Notes: generated from the letters alone by a model not told the origin. DNA of 33,977 nucleotides from Ophiocordyceps camponoti-saundersi (nom. inval.) (GCA_003339415.1 PDHQ01000340.1:1-33977), one strand, 5' to 3'; positions 22,310 to 33,849 are shown, numbered from the stretch's first letter. Numbers and translations are program-made.

Positions 22310-25300
22310 GATAATAAGCCTTAAGAGGCTATAGTTATATTAATTATAATAAATAAATCTTTAGCTTTATATAAGGAAATAATAGAAAGTAGCACCCTAT
22401 CCCTTTATATCTAAACTTAAGGTATAAACTTAATATATTAAAATATATAACTTAATATTATAATAGCCCCTAAAAGAATTAAATTAATAATATTTATCGT
22501 ATAATAAATATATAATATTATTTACTTTAATTTTTATAAGGAAAACCTTCTTTATATAATCTAATCGGAACTTAAAAGCTAGACTTATTATTAGCTAAAA
22601 TAAGTTTACTATATATTCCTAAAAAAACTAACTTAAATTATAGTTATATAATATATTCCGATTTTTAGAAAAAGAACCTTAATTTAGCGCTTTATAATAC
22701 TTCTTACCGCCCTAATCCCTAACTATATTATAACCCTTAACTTATTATAAGAATTTATAATATAATTAGATAACCCTCCCCCCTCTAAACTAACTCTTCT
22801 AAATTATATAATATAACTTTTATATTAAATATAAACTCCTAAATTAAGATATATTTTAATATAGCTATAATAAAGTATTATAGCAGAGCCTTTATAAGCT
22901 TTATTTTATATAACTTATATATATAAAATATTAGCTCCTCTTAAGTTAGTATATATATAGCTATTTTTAGCGATACTAATTCCGACCTTCTTAAATATAA
23001 TAAATTAAGCTTTTATAAGTATTATATTAGTATACTAACTACTATTAATATAATAAGTAGTAAATAAACTAATCTTTTTAGATAAGGTTACCGCTTTCCT
23101 TAAAAGCTAGCGAAAAGATTAGAATTATATTAAGCGGCCGTATAATATACTAATTAATAAGGCCTGGATTTTCCTTAACTATTACTTATAAATTAATATA
23201 ACGGAAGATTAATTCTACGCTATTTTCCCTAATATTTTATCTAATAAGGCTTAAGATTATTATTTATATTTTATTAAATTAGATAAGCGTTAAGATAAAA
23301 CCTATACTTTTTTAAACACTTATTTTAATACTTATATAAACTATTCGCTATATTAAATAAATTAGATTACCTTTTCGTTTAATATTATATAATAATAATA
23401 ACTTAATAAAAGTATAATAAATATACTTAATACCTTTCTTAATAAACTTTAACTTATTTAATAAGCTTTTAGCCCTAATTAATAAGGGGAAAAATAATTT
23501 CTTATTACTATTATATAAGCTTACCGCGGTATCCCTAAACTTAAATTAGCTATAATATTTTAAGATACCTTATATAAAATATTTATTAATCGCTTTTGCT
23601 TTTCCCTTACTATCGCTACTAATCGGATATTAAGCTAGTTTTTTATCGATTAGCGTTTTATTAACTATAATAAATATTATATAAATATTAGCTTATTTTC
23701 TTTTTCCCGCACCTGCTAATAATTAGCTATATAACGCTACCCCTTATAAGGATAATATTTCTAACCTTATATAATATATAAGTATTTCGTATATAAGAAA
23801 GAAAGTTACTAGTTTATAAATTATAAGTTAGATAATATTAAGCGCGTATATAAATAGTACCTTACTAGCTATAAGGAAACTAACTAATAACCCCTTACCG
23901 ATAACAAATTTTACGCGTTTCTTCTATTATATAAAGGGTCTAATAACTAGGATTCTTAATTCCTTTAGTTATATAATAATAATAAGGACTCTAATATTAA
24001 AAAGAAAATAATACGCGGGGAGAACGCTATTTCCTTTTTTATAATAGCGGCCTATATATATTAACTTACTAAAGATAATATTTATTACCCTAAGTTCTTA
24101 GCGGTGCCTGCGGAATAATTCCTCGTCTCTAATATATATTATATAATATATTAAGGTAAACTTTAAAATATAGAAGCTATATAAATTTTAATAGTAGGTA
24201 AACTATAAGTAGAGGCTTATATTTAAGAATACCTTTATATAATAATAAACTAAACTTTAACTAATAATATAATTCGTTTTAGCTTTTTAAAACTAACCTA
24301 ACTAATCGGTATTATAATTATATAAAACTTTTTCGGTAAAGTTTTTTATTATATCCTCGATATCTTTACGCTATTTCTTTTTTACTTTAAAAATACTAAC
24401 CGCTTTTATACTTTTTATAATAATACGAAAAATATTATTATATAATATAATAGTATTATAGTCTCTATTATTAAGAGATAAAAATATTTACTTTTTAATA
24501 TATTATAAATAAAATCTATATTATATTATATTAAATAAGAACTATAATAGCTATATCGACGCTTTAAGCACCCTTATACTTAATAATTATATAATTTACT
24601 AAAAAAGGCTAGTTTTTCTAATATTACGCTAATATTGCTAAAATCTATCCGCCGTTTCTATTATTAATATTAATTATATAATCTGAAACCTAAGCGTTTT
24701 AAATTATCTTTGAAGGATAATTATAATTTTAACTATTCTTTTATTATCGATATTTTTTATCTTAGCGGTAAGCTAGTTTTATACGCTATAAGTAAGGTGA
24801 CCTCTTTCTAAGCTATATATTATATATAAAGTATATTTGCTATAAATACTTAAAATACTTTATATAAGTATTAAATTTATACTTACTAAGGTCTCTTAGA
24901 TATTACCTCTTATAACGCTAAAATAAACTTCTCCTTTATAAAGTTTTATATAAATATAAAATTACTTAAAACTATATATAAGGAAATACCTATTAAAGTA
25001 TATTTAGCTATCGGGAAAGTTAAATATATATATACCCCTCTCCGCTAAGCGTATAATATTTTATAATAAAATATTAGCCTTAAAACTAATAGCGCTACTA
25101 TCTTTTAGATAGCTATAAAGGCCGTAAATAATATAGTTAGCTTAAAAAGCCTTATTTTTATATTCCTTATCTTTAGTATATACTCTTATATTTTATATAA
25201 CTCCCCCCTTTCCCTTAATATTATTATATACGCTTATACGATTTAAAAAGTAATAAAGTAAGTATAATAAATTAAAGCCTAAGTAGATATTTTATACGCT

Positions 25301-27215
25301 TTATATACCTAAAGCGGCCTTAATTTATATAACGTTTTATTTTTTTTCTTTATAAAGCGAAGTTTTTTTTTCGCGGGAAAAAAATAAATAATAAAGCCTT
25401 TTTTAGATTTCTAGCTTTAAGGGCTAAGATATTATACTTAAATTTCCCTTAAAACTTATACGCTTTTATATAATATAAGTAAAACCTTATTGCCGCTTTC
25501 TTATAACTTTATCTACGCTAAAGAAAATACGATTCGAAATCCCTATTATAGCCCTTAAAGATAAGGATATATATAATATATATAATATTACTTTTATTAT
25601 AATTAAAAAGAAAGATAACTATACCTTAGCTATATAACTTAGATAATAAGGCGTTATTACTATTCTTAGCTAACTATTTGAAACTTTAGACTATAAAGAG
25701 ATTAACGCTTTATTTACTTAAAAGGTTTTTATATTTATATAATATAACCTTTTTACTAATTTTATATAGCGAGTTTTTAAAATACGCTTTATATAAGAGG
25801 TAAAAAATTAAAATAACCGCTTATACGAAAAGTCTTAATTAGTTATATAAAGCTACGGTAATAATAGTAAAGAGGAAATTCTTACTTAATTACTTATAAT
25901 TTTATATATATTATAGCGCCTTCTTCTTACTTTTAAACTAACCTTAATAAAATTATATAATATATAAGGGGAATTATAAGATATTACTTAAGCTTATATA
26001 TAGTTTTCTAATTTATTATATTATATTATCTATATTTACTTATTAAAGGAATTTTTAGATTAATACCCTCCTTATACCTTTTTATATATTAAGAAACTAT
26101 TATATAGCCTTATAGAATTAAGCTTATATTAGTTTAAAATATATTTTAATAATTATTATATAAAGTTACTTATAAAACTATTATTATATAATTTATATCT
26201 CTTTTATATTATAAATAGATTAAATATATTTAGTATTACTAGCTTATAAATAAATAATATTTTCTCTTTTATATTTTATTTTTTCTTTACACTTAAGAAG
26301 ATAGAATTAAAATAAGTAAAGTTTTATATAAAGCTTAAAATATTCCTTATAGATAAGGCTTTTATTAACTTTAATAATAAATATATTACCTAATAATTAT
26401 ATAATACTATCCTTATATAAAAAAGATAAGCTATTAAACTTAAAATTATTAACCCTAACGCCGCTATAGCCTTATAAGATTTTATTAGCTAATATACTCG
26501 CAGCGTATATATTATTTTAACTTACTAGCTAGAGGCTTTATATAACCTTACTATTACTGCCTAAGTAGCTAATCTTTCTTTTTAAGATATTATAGCACTT
26601 AATAAACGCTTTTAATAGTAAATTAATAACGCTTAAAAAGAACTACGCTTTATCCCCTTAAATCTTTCTTATATAAAACTATTTATTTTTATAGATAGGT
26701 TTTTTACTAATAATAAGAACCTTATATTATAACTTAGTACCCTTATTATTTTTAGCGAAAAGGATCGATTAGTAAACTTATTTATTATATAAAGTAATAT
26801 CTTTTATTAAACTTTAACTAAGTATAAAAAGGTTATATAAAGCGTCCTTACTAGCGATTTATATAATATAGTTAATAGCGTTAATTTTAGGCTATTATTT
26901 TATATAACTATTTAAAATATTATATAATCTCTTAGTTACCCCCTAATCCCTTTTATTTTTTATATAAATTTTAAGTTATTATATAATTACTTAGTAAAGC
27001 TTAGCTTAATAATAGATAAACAACTTATAATAGGTATTATAGCTATTTGGAAATTATATAAATATAAAAAGATCTTCGAGGTTTATTAAATTAATAGTAA
27101 AAATAACTCGGCCGACGCTTATATTAAGAATAAACTAAACTTAGCCTTATTAACTCTTATTTTTATAAATTCCTATAAATTACGTATTAAGGCAGCGGTT
27201 TAATAACTTGCTTAA
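22310..27215 (+). pseudogene. Copia-2 gag-pol polyprotein, destroyed by RIP and frameshifted
   Basis: Gag through integrase reads in the frame starting at positions 2 modulo 3; reverse transcriptase and RNase H read at multiples of 3. The Gag zinc finger lies at 23783-23824, with Tyr codons at each former Cys/His and TAG for Trp. The integrase Asp codon is intact at 24749. The second Asp reads Asn (AAC, 24914) and the third acidic site reads Lys (AAA, 25022); both are explained by TG to TA. Comparison with Copia-1 places a +1 insertion in the T-run at about 25339-25351, after which the frame matches Copia-1 again. Reverse transcriptase has RDIT-like codons at about 25977 and Asn-Asn at 26253-26258. 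RNase H lies at about 26670-27180. Confidence 0.9.
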
Positions 27216-27324
27216 GTTATATATAACTTACGCTTATTTTTTTTCTAAATTATATATTAAGGCAGTAGTTTAATAACCTGCTTAAGTTATATATAACTTA
27301 TATTTATTTTTTTTCTTCTCTTTC
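27185..27324 (+). repeat. 70-bp tandem duplication at the end of Copia-2 pol
   Basis: Two head-to-tail 70-bp copies (27185-27254 and 27255-27324), each starting TATTAAGGCAG and containing GCTTAAGTTATATATAACTT. Copia-1 has a single copy. Both copies keep an unmutated GCAG and a TTGC or CTGC. The duplication covers the last codons of pol. Confidence 0.9.
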
Positions 27325-27589
27325 TTCTTTATCTTATTATTATTATCTAATATATTCTTACTATATTTTTTTATTTACGTTTTTATTTTTCTATTTTACG
27401 TTATATTTTCTAGTAGAAAAAATATTATTATTTATTTCTAGGTATTATCTAGCCCTTACGCTTATTTTAAAAGTAAAAAATAAAACGCTCTTATATTTTT
27501 TTTAATTTTCCTTATTATCTAACGCCTCTACTTATTTTTTTTTCTCCCCCTCGCTTTTAACTATCTAAAGACTAGAAATACTATTACTG

Positions 27590-27857
27590 TTAGATACCGT
27601 TAAGTATTCCTCTGTATTCGGGGGCGCCCCCCCGACTATTATAGATACCGTTCCCCTCCTACCCCTGTCGGCCGATATTACCTCGGTCGTCACGACGGCA
27701 CGCACCGTCGCTTAGCTAAACTAGCTCGCCTATAATATAAACGCCCCCCGACTATTATAAACACCGTTCCCCTCCCACCCTTATTAGTTAACACTATCTC
27801 CGTTATTATAATAGTATATACCGTCGCCTAACTAAACTAGCTCGCTTATAATATAAA
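27590..27857 (+). repeat. GC-rich 116-bp tandem repeat with RIP-escaped sites
   Basis: Two tandem units (about 27626-27741 and 27742-27857, period 116) share GACTATTATA, CCGTTCCCCTCC, ACTAAACTAGCTCGC and TATAATATAAA. Unit 1 is much more GC-rich and keeps CpA/TpG (CCTGTCGG, GTCACGAC, GGCACGCACC); unit 2 has TA at many of those places. A G/C palindrome (GGGGGCGCCCCC, about 27620-27631) sits at the start of unit 1. It lies in the 3' region of Copia-2, and I see no equivalent in Copia-1. Confidence 0.9.
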
Positions 27858-28870
27858 GAAATAATATATTATATATAAGCGCTATATATAAGTTATATAT
27901 ATATTATTACTATTCGTATAATATATATCGAATAGATAAAGGTTATAAGCGTAGATAATATATAGCTTTAGCGCTACTATTTTATAGCTTATTATTAAAA
28001 TAGCTAGGAAATAAGAAAGTTATTATATAATAATAGTAAATATACGCGTTAGATTTTATATTATATTTATATATAAAATAATATTATATTATAGCTAAGC
28101 TATAAACTATATTTTAGCCTCTTATTTTTAAATTAGTTTTTTATTATCTAATAATTATAATATTTTTCTTATATATATTCAAGGCTATTTACTATATAAG
28201 CTGCTAATATTTATTCTTACTATATAGTACCTTTACTTACTAAAAGCTAGGCTAGTTTCTAATAATATTATTAAAATAAGGAGGTATATTATATAACTAA
28301 TATTTATTAATATATATAATTAGGATATATTATATAACTTTCTAACTATAATTAAAGATATTTAAAATTATCGTTTTTTTTTATCGCTAGCGCTAAAGAA
28401 AAAAAGAAAAAGAAAGGAAAAGAAGAAAAGAGGGAGGAAGAGGGAGGAAGAGGGAGGAAGGAGAGGTATTTATACCCCTCTAAAAGCGGTAAGGCGCGGC
28501 AGAATCCGATTTTCTATAATACTTTTTAGTATTTTTAATATAAGGTTATAAATAGTAATATTACTACTTATTTTCTTTAGTAATATAACTACTAGGAACC
28601 TTAATAGTAAAACTTTTATAAAGCGCGTTATAAATCGGGTTATCTAATAATCTAACTTTTATTTTTCGGCTAATAGCTTATTTTTTTAATTTTTTTTAAT
28701 AATAATATATAAGGCGTTATTTACTTTTATATTTTTTTAATATTATACTTATTTAATATTATATAACTATTTCTCTTTAATATATCTATATCTTATAAAT
28801 TATAAAGTTTTTTCTTTTTATAATATTATTTTTTTTATATTATCTCCTTTTATAAAAAGAAAAAGTTAAG
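27858..28870 (+). other. Copia-2 3' untranslated region
   Basis: No coding frame is recognisable. The region aligns loosely with about 6760-7722 of Copia-1, including the TATATCGAATA motif (27925 and 6775) and the segment after the purine tract (AAAGCGGTAAG, about 28482). The likely polypurine tract AAAAAGAAAAAG lies at about 28855-28866, just before the 3' LTR. Confidence 0.7.
28395..28466 (+). repeat. 72-nt purine tract with (AGGGAGGAAG)x3
   Basis: An uninterrupted A/G run whose last part is three exact 10-bp units (28431-28460). Copia-1 has a shorter purine tract at the same place without the tandem units. Confidence 0.9.
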
Positions 28871-29172
28871 TATTAGTATTACCTCTCTATACCTCTTTAT
28901 ATTAACTATATAATATATATATAAAGGATAACTTAAATATAGGGAAATCCCTAACGAAATATATATTAGCACCTAAGTTATACTTTATACGACTTAGGAG
29001 ATAAGAGATATTTTAAGAAGGAAAAAAAGGGTATAAGGGTAGAATATTATTTAGCTATATAGCCGCTCTTTCTCGTATAAAGTAGGAAGAGTATCTATCT
29101 CTAATTATTATTAATTTAGGTTACCTTTTACTTCTCTTAACTATATATATATATAATAAAGACTACTTAATA
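28871..29172 (+). repeat. Copia-2 3' LTR
   Basis: The 302-bp partner of 21681-21982. It keeps ACGACTTAGG in the right arm of the LTR hairpin (about 28989-28998), where the other LTRs have ATAACTTAGG or similar, so it preserves an ancestral state at that point. Confidence 0.95.
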
Positions 29173-29177
29173 ATATT
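29173..29177. repeat. target site duplication of Copia-2 (right)
   Basis: ATATT, identical to 21676-21680. Confidence 0.88.
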
Positions 29178-29248
29178 AGTTATATTATTATATATATAAT
29201 AATTATTATAATTAATATTAAAATAATAAACTTACTTTTATTTTAATT

Positions 29249-29331
29249 AGAACCTTTTTAGTATAATAGTTAGACGCTTAAAAATATTAGTCTCTTATAA
29301 GTAAAGTAGTTAGTTTAAATCTAGTAAAGGG
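29249..29331 (+). ncRNA. tRNA-like sequence, probably a tRNA relic or SINE head
   Basis: An A-box-like TAGTATAATAGTTAGACGC (29259-29277) and a B-box-like AGTTTAAATCTAG (29312-29324, expected from GGTTCAAATCC-type sequence after RIP) are in the right order. GTTAG/CTAGT can form a T-arm stem around TTTAAAT. The flanking AACCTTT and AAAGGGC could form part of an acceptor stem (five pairs). About 33 nt lie between the D-arm and T-arm, some ten more than in a standard tRNA, and no anticodon arm is convincing. A functional tRNA is unlikely. Confidence 0.4.
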
Positions 29332-29352
29332 CTTAAGTATTTTTTACTCTAA

Positions 29353-29423
29353 CTATATAGCTAAGGCACGGTCCGACCTTAGTATAACTTTAGTAAAAGT
29401 AATAACTTTACTAAGGTTTTAAA
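29353..29423. other. clustered inverted repeats
   Basis: CTAAGG (29361-29366) pairs with CCTTAG (29376-29381) around a CpG-rich loop that keeps a CpA. An imperfect inverted repeat (ACTTTAGTAAAAGT with ACTTTACTAAGGT, about 29386-29418) follows at once. They lie between the tRNA-like sequence and R290 copy 2 and may mark an element end. Confidence 0.4.
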
Positions 29424-29431
29424 AAGCTAAG

Positions 29432-29720
29432 TATTACGCGCTAGCACTTATAAGAATTTCCCTTATATATTTTATAGTAATTTCTAAGGATTTTTAATTA
29501 TAGTTATATAACCTTTAGAAACCTTATTATAAAATTACCTAGAAAAACCTTAGGAGAAATTATTAAGAAATATAATTGCTTTCTTATTAGGATTTTACTA
29601 TACTCTTTCCTATTTTTATTAATATATACCCTTATATATCTTATTAAGATTTCGCTTATAAGAGTTTTTTTCTTTTTTCTTTCTTTTCTCCTTAGCTTAA
29701 AGTTTTTATTCATAATACTT
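29432..29720 (+). repeat. R290 copy 2
   Basis: Direct-orientation partner of 19024-19312. Its minus strand happens to hold a 69-codon ATG-started frame (29504-29713). The other copy lacks that ATG, and the composition (Lys/Arg/Ile) looks like chance, so no gene is called. On the plus strand both copies share a stop-poor run (including KLP-KTL-EIIKKYN), which may be the true coding sense of a lost protein. Confidence 0.8.
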
Positions 29721-29859
29721 CTATTATTATTTACTTAATATAGCTTAGCTATAATATTATTCTAAGCTTACTTTTTATTAATAAATAATTAAGAGATATA
29801 TATTTTATTTTTATATCTTAGTATAAAATAGAAAAGATTTTATATATAATTTAAATTAT

Positions 29860-31020
29860 AACTAGCTTTAAGATATATATTTAAAGCCCTTAACTAGACT
29901 CTTAAGTAATTAAAAAAACTCGCTTTAAAAATACTAAACCTTATAATAAAATAAAGTTCCTATAAAAACTAAACTATAATTATAGCCGCTTTCTTATAAA
30001 ATATAGCTATATAACTATATTATAAAAATAATATATAAAGATAATATAACTATTAATATAAATTATAAAACTTTAAAATTAATTAACTTAGAAAAATTAA
30101 AACTTAAGCGTAAATAAAACTTATTAAAAAAATATTAATTATATTTAAAATAAATAAAAAGATATTTATCTTAATTAGAAAAGCTATTTAAGATACTTTT
30201 ATATTAGTTACCTTAGTAAAATACCTAAACCTCTTTTATTTAGATATTATAAAAATTCGCTATAGGAAGGTAAATAAATTTTAAAGTAAAAAGAAGGATT
30301 TTAATACTATTTTTATAAACTTTAAAAATAAAATAAAGTTTAATAAAATAATTTTCTATAATAAATAAGATAAGATAAGTATTTTATTCTAAGCTTTAAA
30401 AGGAAAAGCTTATAGATTTTTTAAAACTTAGTATAATTTAGAAAAACGCTTCTTTTCTAAATTAGCTAAAATAGTTTTATATTTAAAATCCGCGTATAGA
30501 AATCCGAATAAATTCGCTAAGGCTATAAACTAGCTTTATAAACTAAACTTCTCTTTAACTAGTAAATAGGAAATTTAACAGTTTTTTACTAAGTTTAATT
30601 ACCTTATAGCTAAGACTTAAATTCCTTTAGCTTAGAGTAAGTATATATTTTAAAATTATTTACCCGCTAACCTTAACTTAAGATTTTTTATAAAAGTTAA
30701 AAACTTATATATAATATAAAAAAATTCTATAAGTATATAAAAAACGCTATATTTTATTAGAAGAAGGAGTTTACTTATTAAAAAGCTATATAAAAAGCTT
30801 ATTAAAGCGATAAAATAACCTTAGTAATAAAAAAAAGAAAATTATAATTATAACCTTATATTAAAAAAGCTAGCTTTTAAGTAAAAATAAAAAAAAGTTT
30901 ATTAGGAAAATAATACTTATTTTATTTATAAAAAGAAAAGCTATATAGTAAAAACTACTTTTATTAATAAAAGATAAGAAGAGTTTATAAAATTTAAACG
31001 CTTTTACTTAACTTTATTTA
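29860..31020 (+). pseudogene. Gag relic of an LTR retrotransposon (not the Copia family here)
   Basis: One frame (codons at multiples of 3) is followed over about 385 codons with mainly TAA/TAG stops. It includes GKAYRFFK (about 30402-30425) and NPNKFAKA (about 30501-30524), the kind of conserved core seen in retrotransposon Gag proteins (an Asp/Asn-Pro motif after an Ala-rich helix, then a Phe-rich segment). At 30918-30944 CX2CX4H spacing is visible, with Tyr codons for Cys, Cys and His. The last Cys would be in place only if one A were added to the A-run near 30953, so a one-base deletion is likely. No LTRs or pol were found beside it. The superfamily is uncertain; Ty3/Gypsy is plausible. 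Confidence 0.6.
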
Positions 31021-31137
31021 ATTAGATAACTCTAATTTAGAGAAAAAGTAAAAATTATTATAAAGCTTTTTAATAATCTTAAAAGTATTATATATATAAT
31101 ATAAAATAAAAAAGTTATTTACTATTAATAATTAAGT

Positions 31138-31208
31138 TTAAGTTAATAATATTTTCTTTTATACTTTTATTTTATATAATATTAAAGTAAATATTTATCT
31201 TTTAATTA
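31138..31208 (+). repeat. 70-bp direct repeat, copy B
   Basis: Same orientation as copy A at 8323-8394; the core TTATATAATATTAAAGTAAA lies at about 31171-31190. It ends about 17 bp before R900 copy 3. Confidence 0.7.
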
Positions 31209-31224
31209 ATATTATTTAATAAAG

Positions 31225-32003
31225 TAAGTTATAATAATAATAATATTTATACGCTAGTATACTTTATATAACTTAAAACTATCTTATATATATTCTAAAA
31301 AGAGGAAAAACTAAAGAGCTTAGAGTAAAACCCTCCCTTTAAGTATTACCTTAGCTTTAACTTAAACCCCGCTTATACTTAATATTTTATATATTTAATA
31401 AGTTAGGTATTAACTAGTAATTTAAAAGCCGATATTTTTCCTAAAGTAAACTTTACGGTAATAAAAGTATATATAAACTAAATCCGGTATAAAGTTTATA
31501 TAGCTTACTTATCCTTTTAGCTATTATTATTACTATAAACTAAATCTTTATATTTAATTAAAATAGCCTTAATAATCTAATTAATTAAGGCTTTATTAAT
31601 ATAGCTTAGGAATATATAAAAATACTATTATCTTATAATAAACTTTATAATAGCTAATTTTAAGAGATAGCTAAATTATTATAGCGAAGCTATAAATAAG
31701 TATAAAATTAAAGTTAAAAGAGGAGGTATTATTATATTCGCTTTTTAGCGTTTCCGCTTTAGCTATTATTAGTTTTTAATTAGCGCTAAAAGGGGAGAAA
31801 GGGTAATATATATAAAGTTCTAATTTATAAACTTTTAAAGTTAAGTAGCGTATATATCCTTCGCTTAGTCTTATACCGCTCTTATCTTAAAGTAAAATTA
31901 ACTTTACTTAAAGTAAAATTTTTAATAAAAGAAATAATAATATAATCTTTTTTTATAAGCTATAAAGTAAGTAAACTTACTTTTTATATATAAAGTAATA
32001 TAA
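31225..32003 (-). repeat. R900 copy 3 (inverted)
   Basis: The reverse complement of this segment aligns with about 33100-33860 and with both parts of copy 1. The outer end is a short (AAT)n run at about 31227-31242. Homology stops at about 32003, just past TTTTTATATATAAAG. Most differences are C/T or G/A, with some small indels. Confidence 0.85.
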
Positions 32004-32961
32004 CTTTTATATATTCTATAAACTCCGCGCTTATAATAATATAAGTATAAACTTCTTATTCTTATATTATAAGTAAACTCTGCTCCTTTTATTACCTTAT
32101 AATAATAGCTAACTATATTTAAGGTAATTTTAAAGGGAAAAGTAACGCTATATAAGTTAATTATAACTATAAAAAATTTTTACTTAAAATATAACTTTAC
32201 TCTAAATTATAGTAATTTTAAACTTAAAAGTTTATTATATTTATTATTTTATTAAAAGCTAAGGTAAATATTAGTAAGATTATTTTAAAAAATATTTTTA
32301 TTTTTATATAAGTAATTATTAAATAAGTAGCGGAGTCTAAGAAGGTTTAAGGAGTCGCCCCCCTTACTTTAACTTTATTAGTTAGTAATATCTTCTTAGC
32401 TATTATAGCTATAATTTCCTCTCTTTTTTATAGCTTTAAGGGGAGTAAAACTCCTTTAATATAAGCTATAGTTATAGCTTAAGTATTAAAGAAAACTATC
32501 GAAAAATAAATTTTTAAGTAATATAAGTAATAGCTTATAATTCGCTTTAACTTTATAATTACTTTATTTTAAGTTTAAGGTTTTAAAATAATTATAATAA
32601 ATATTAATTATAAGCTTTATAAGTAAGGCTAAGCTTTTATAATAAGGAAATTACTTAATAATAATATTATAATAATATTTTAAGATATTATTTATAAGCT
32701 TTAGTTTAATTTAAAATTATTTTATATTATTTTTAAAAAAATATATTTAACTAATAAAAGTTATATTTTTATTATAAAAAAGGTATTAGCGTAAGCTTTA
32801 TAATAAGATAATAAGGCAGCTTTTTAGAAAAAGATTAAATTATTAAATAAAGTTTAAATAATATAATTATATATAAAAAAATATTATTTTAAAACTAAAC
32901 GGAGTTTTTTAATAATTATTATTAATAATATAATAGGTATAAATTAAATTTATAATAAAAG
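32004..32961. other. spacer between inverted R900 copies, nothing identified
   Basis: About 960 bp with no recognised coding frame. It contains a hairpin-like AGGGGAGTAAAACTCCTTT (about 32440-32458) and a GC-containing patch (GGAGTCGCCCCCC, about 32350-32362). If the two R900 copies are arms of one foldback element, this would be its centre. Confidence 0.4.
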
Positions 32962-33849
32962 TATAATAATATAAGTAAAAATCTTAAATATTAAACTATA
33001 TATATTAAAAGTTTAACTTTAATAATATTTTAAATATTACTAACTTAAATATATTATTAAATATTATATAATAAAGTTATAATATAATAAATATTTTACC
33101 GCTTTATATATAAAAAGTAAATCTACTTATTTTTTAGCTTATAAAAAAGATTATAGTATTACTTTTTTTATTAAAAATATTACCTTAAGTAAAGTTAACT
33201 TTACTTTAAAATAAAAGCGGTATAAAACTAAGTAAAGGATATATACGCTACTTAACCTTAGAGGTTTATAAATTAGAATTTTATATATACCGCCCCTCCT
33301 CCCCTTTTAGCGCTAACTAGAAACTAATAATAGCTAAGGTAGAAATGCTAAAAAGTAAATATAAGAATATCCCCTTCTTTAACTTTAACTTTATATTTAT
33401 CCGTAGCTCCGCTATAATAATCTAACCGCTTTTTAAAACTAACTATTATAAGGTTTATTATAAGATAATAAAACTTTTATATATTCTTAAATTATATTAA
33501 TAAAGCTTTAATTAATTAGATTATTAAAGCTATTTTAATTAAATATAAAGATTTAGTTTATAATAATAATAATAGCTAGGAGGATAAGTAAGCTATATAA
33601 ACTCTATATTAAACTTAGTTTATATATATTTTTATTATTATAAAGTCCGCTTTAGGGGAAATATTAGCTTTTTAATTACTAGTTAATACCTAACTTATTA
33701 AATATATAAAGTGCTAAGTATAGGCGGGGTTTAACTTAAAGCTAAGGTAATACTTAAAGGGAGGGTTTTACTTTAAGTTTTTTAATTTTTCCCCCTTTTA
33801 GAATATATAAAAGATAGTTCTAAGCTATATAAGGTATATTAATATATAA
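32962..33849 (+). repeat. R900 copy 2 (uninterrupted)
   Basis: About 890 bp aligned to both parts of copy 1, with no Copia insertion. At about 33561-33575 it reads TTTATAATAATAATAATAG, the empty equivalent of the Copia-1 insertion site. It keeps more C and G than copy 3. It ends at the (ATT)n array. Confidence 0.88.

Larger units (their letters stand above)
21681..29172 (+). mobile_element. Copia-2: full-length RIP-inactivated Ty1/Copia LTR retrotransposon
   Basis: The element is 7492 bp, with 302-bp LTRs (21681-21982 and 28871-29172) and ATATT target duplications. It aligns with Copia-1 along LTRs, Gag, integrase, reverse transcriptase and RNase H, so the two are the same family. It is 190 bp longer, close to the sum of a 70-bp duplication (27185-27324) and a 116-bp tandem repeat (about 27626-27857) seen only here. 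A single-base insertion near 25345 shifts the pol frame. It is dead, like Copia-1. Confidence 0.95.

Noticed and set aside
29249..29331. Functional tRNA gene
   Set aside because: No convincing anticodon arm, mismatched acceptor stem, and about ten extra bases between the D-arm and T-arm.
29504..29713. 69-codon minus-strand ORF starting with ATG
   Set aside because: It lies inside R290, whose other copy lacks the ATG. The product is a Lys/Arg/Ile-rich string with no motif, and ATG survives here only because of a rare CAT at 29711-29713. It is a chance frame.
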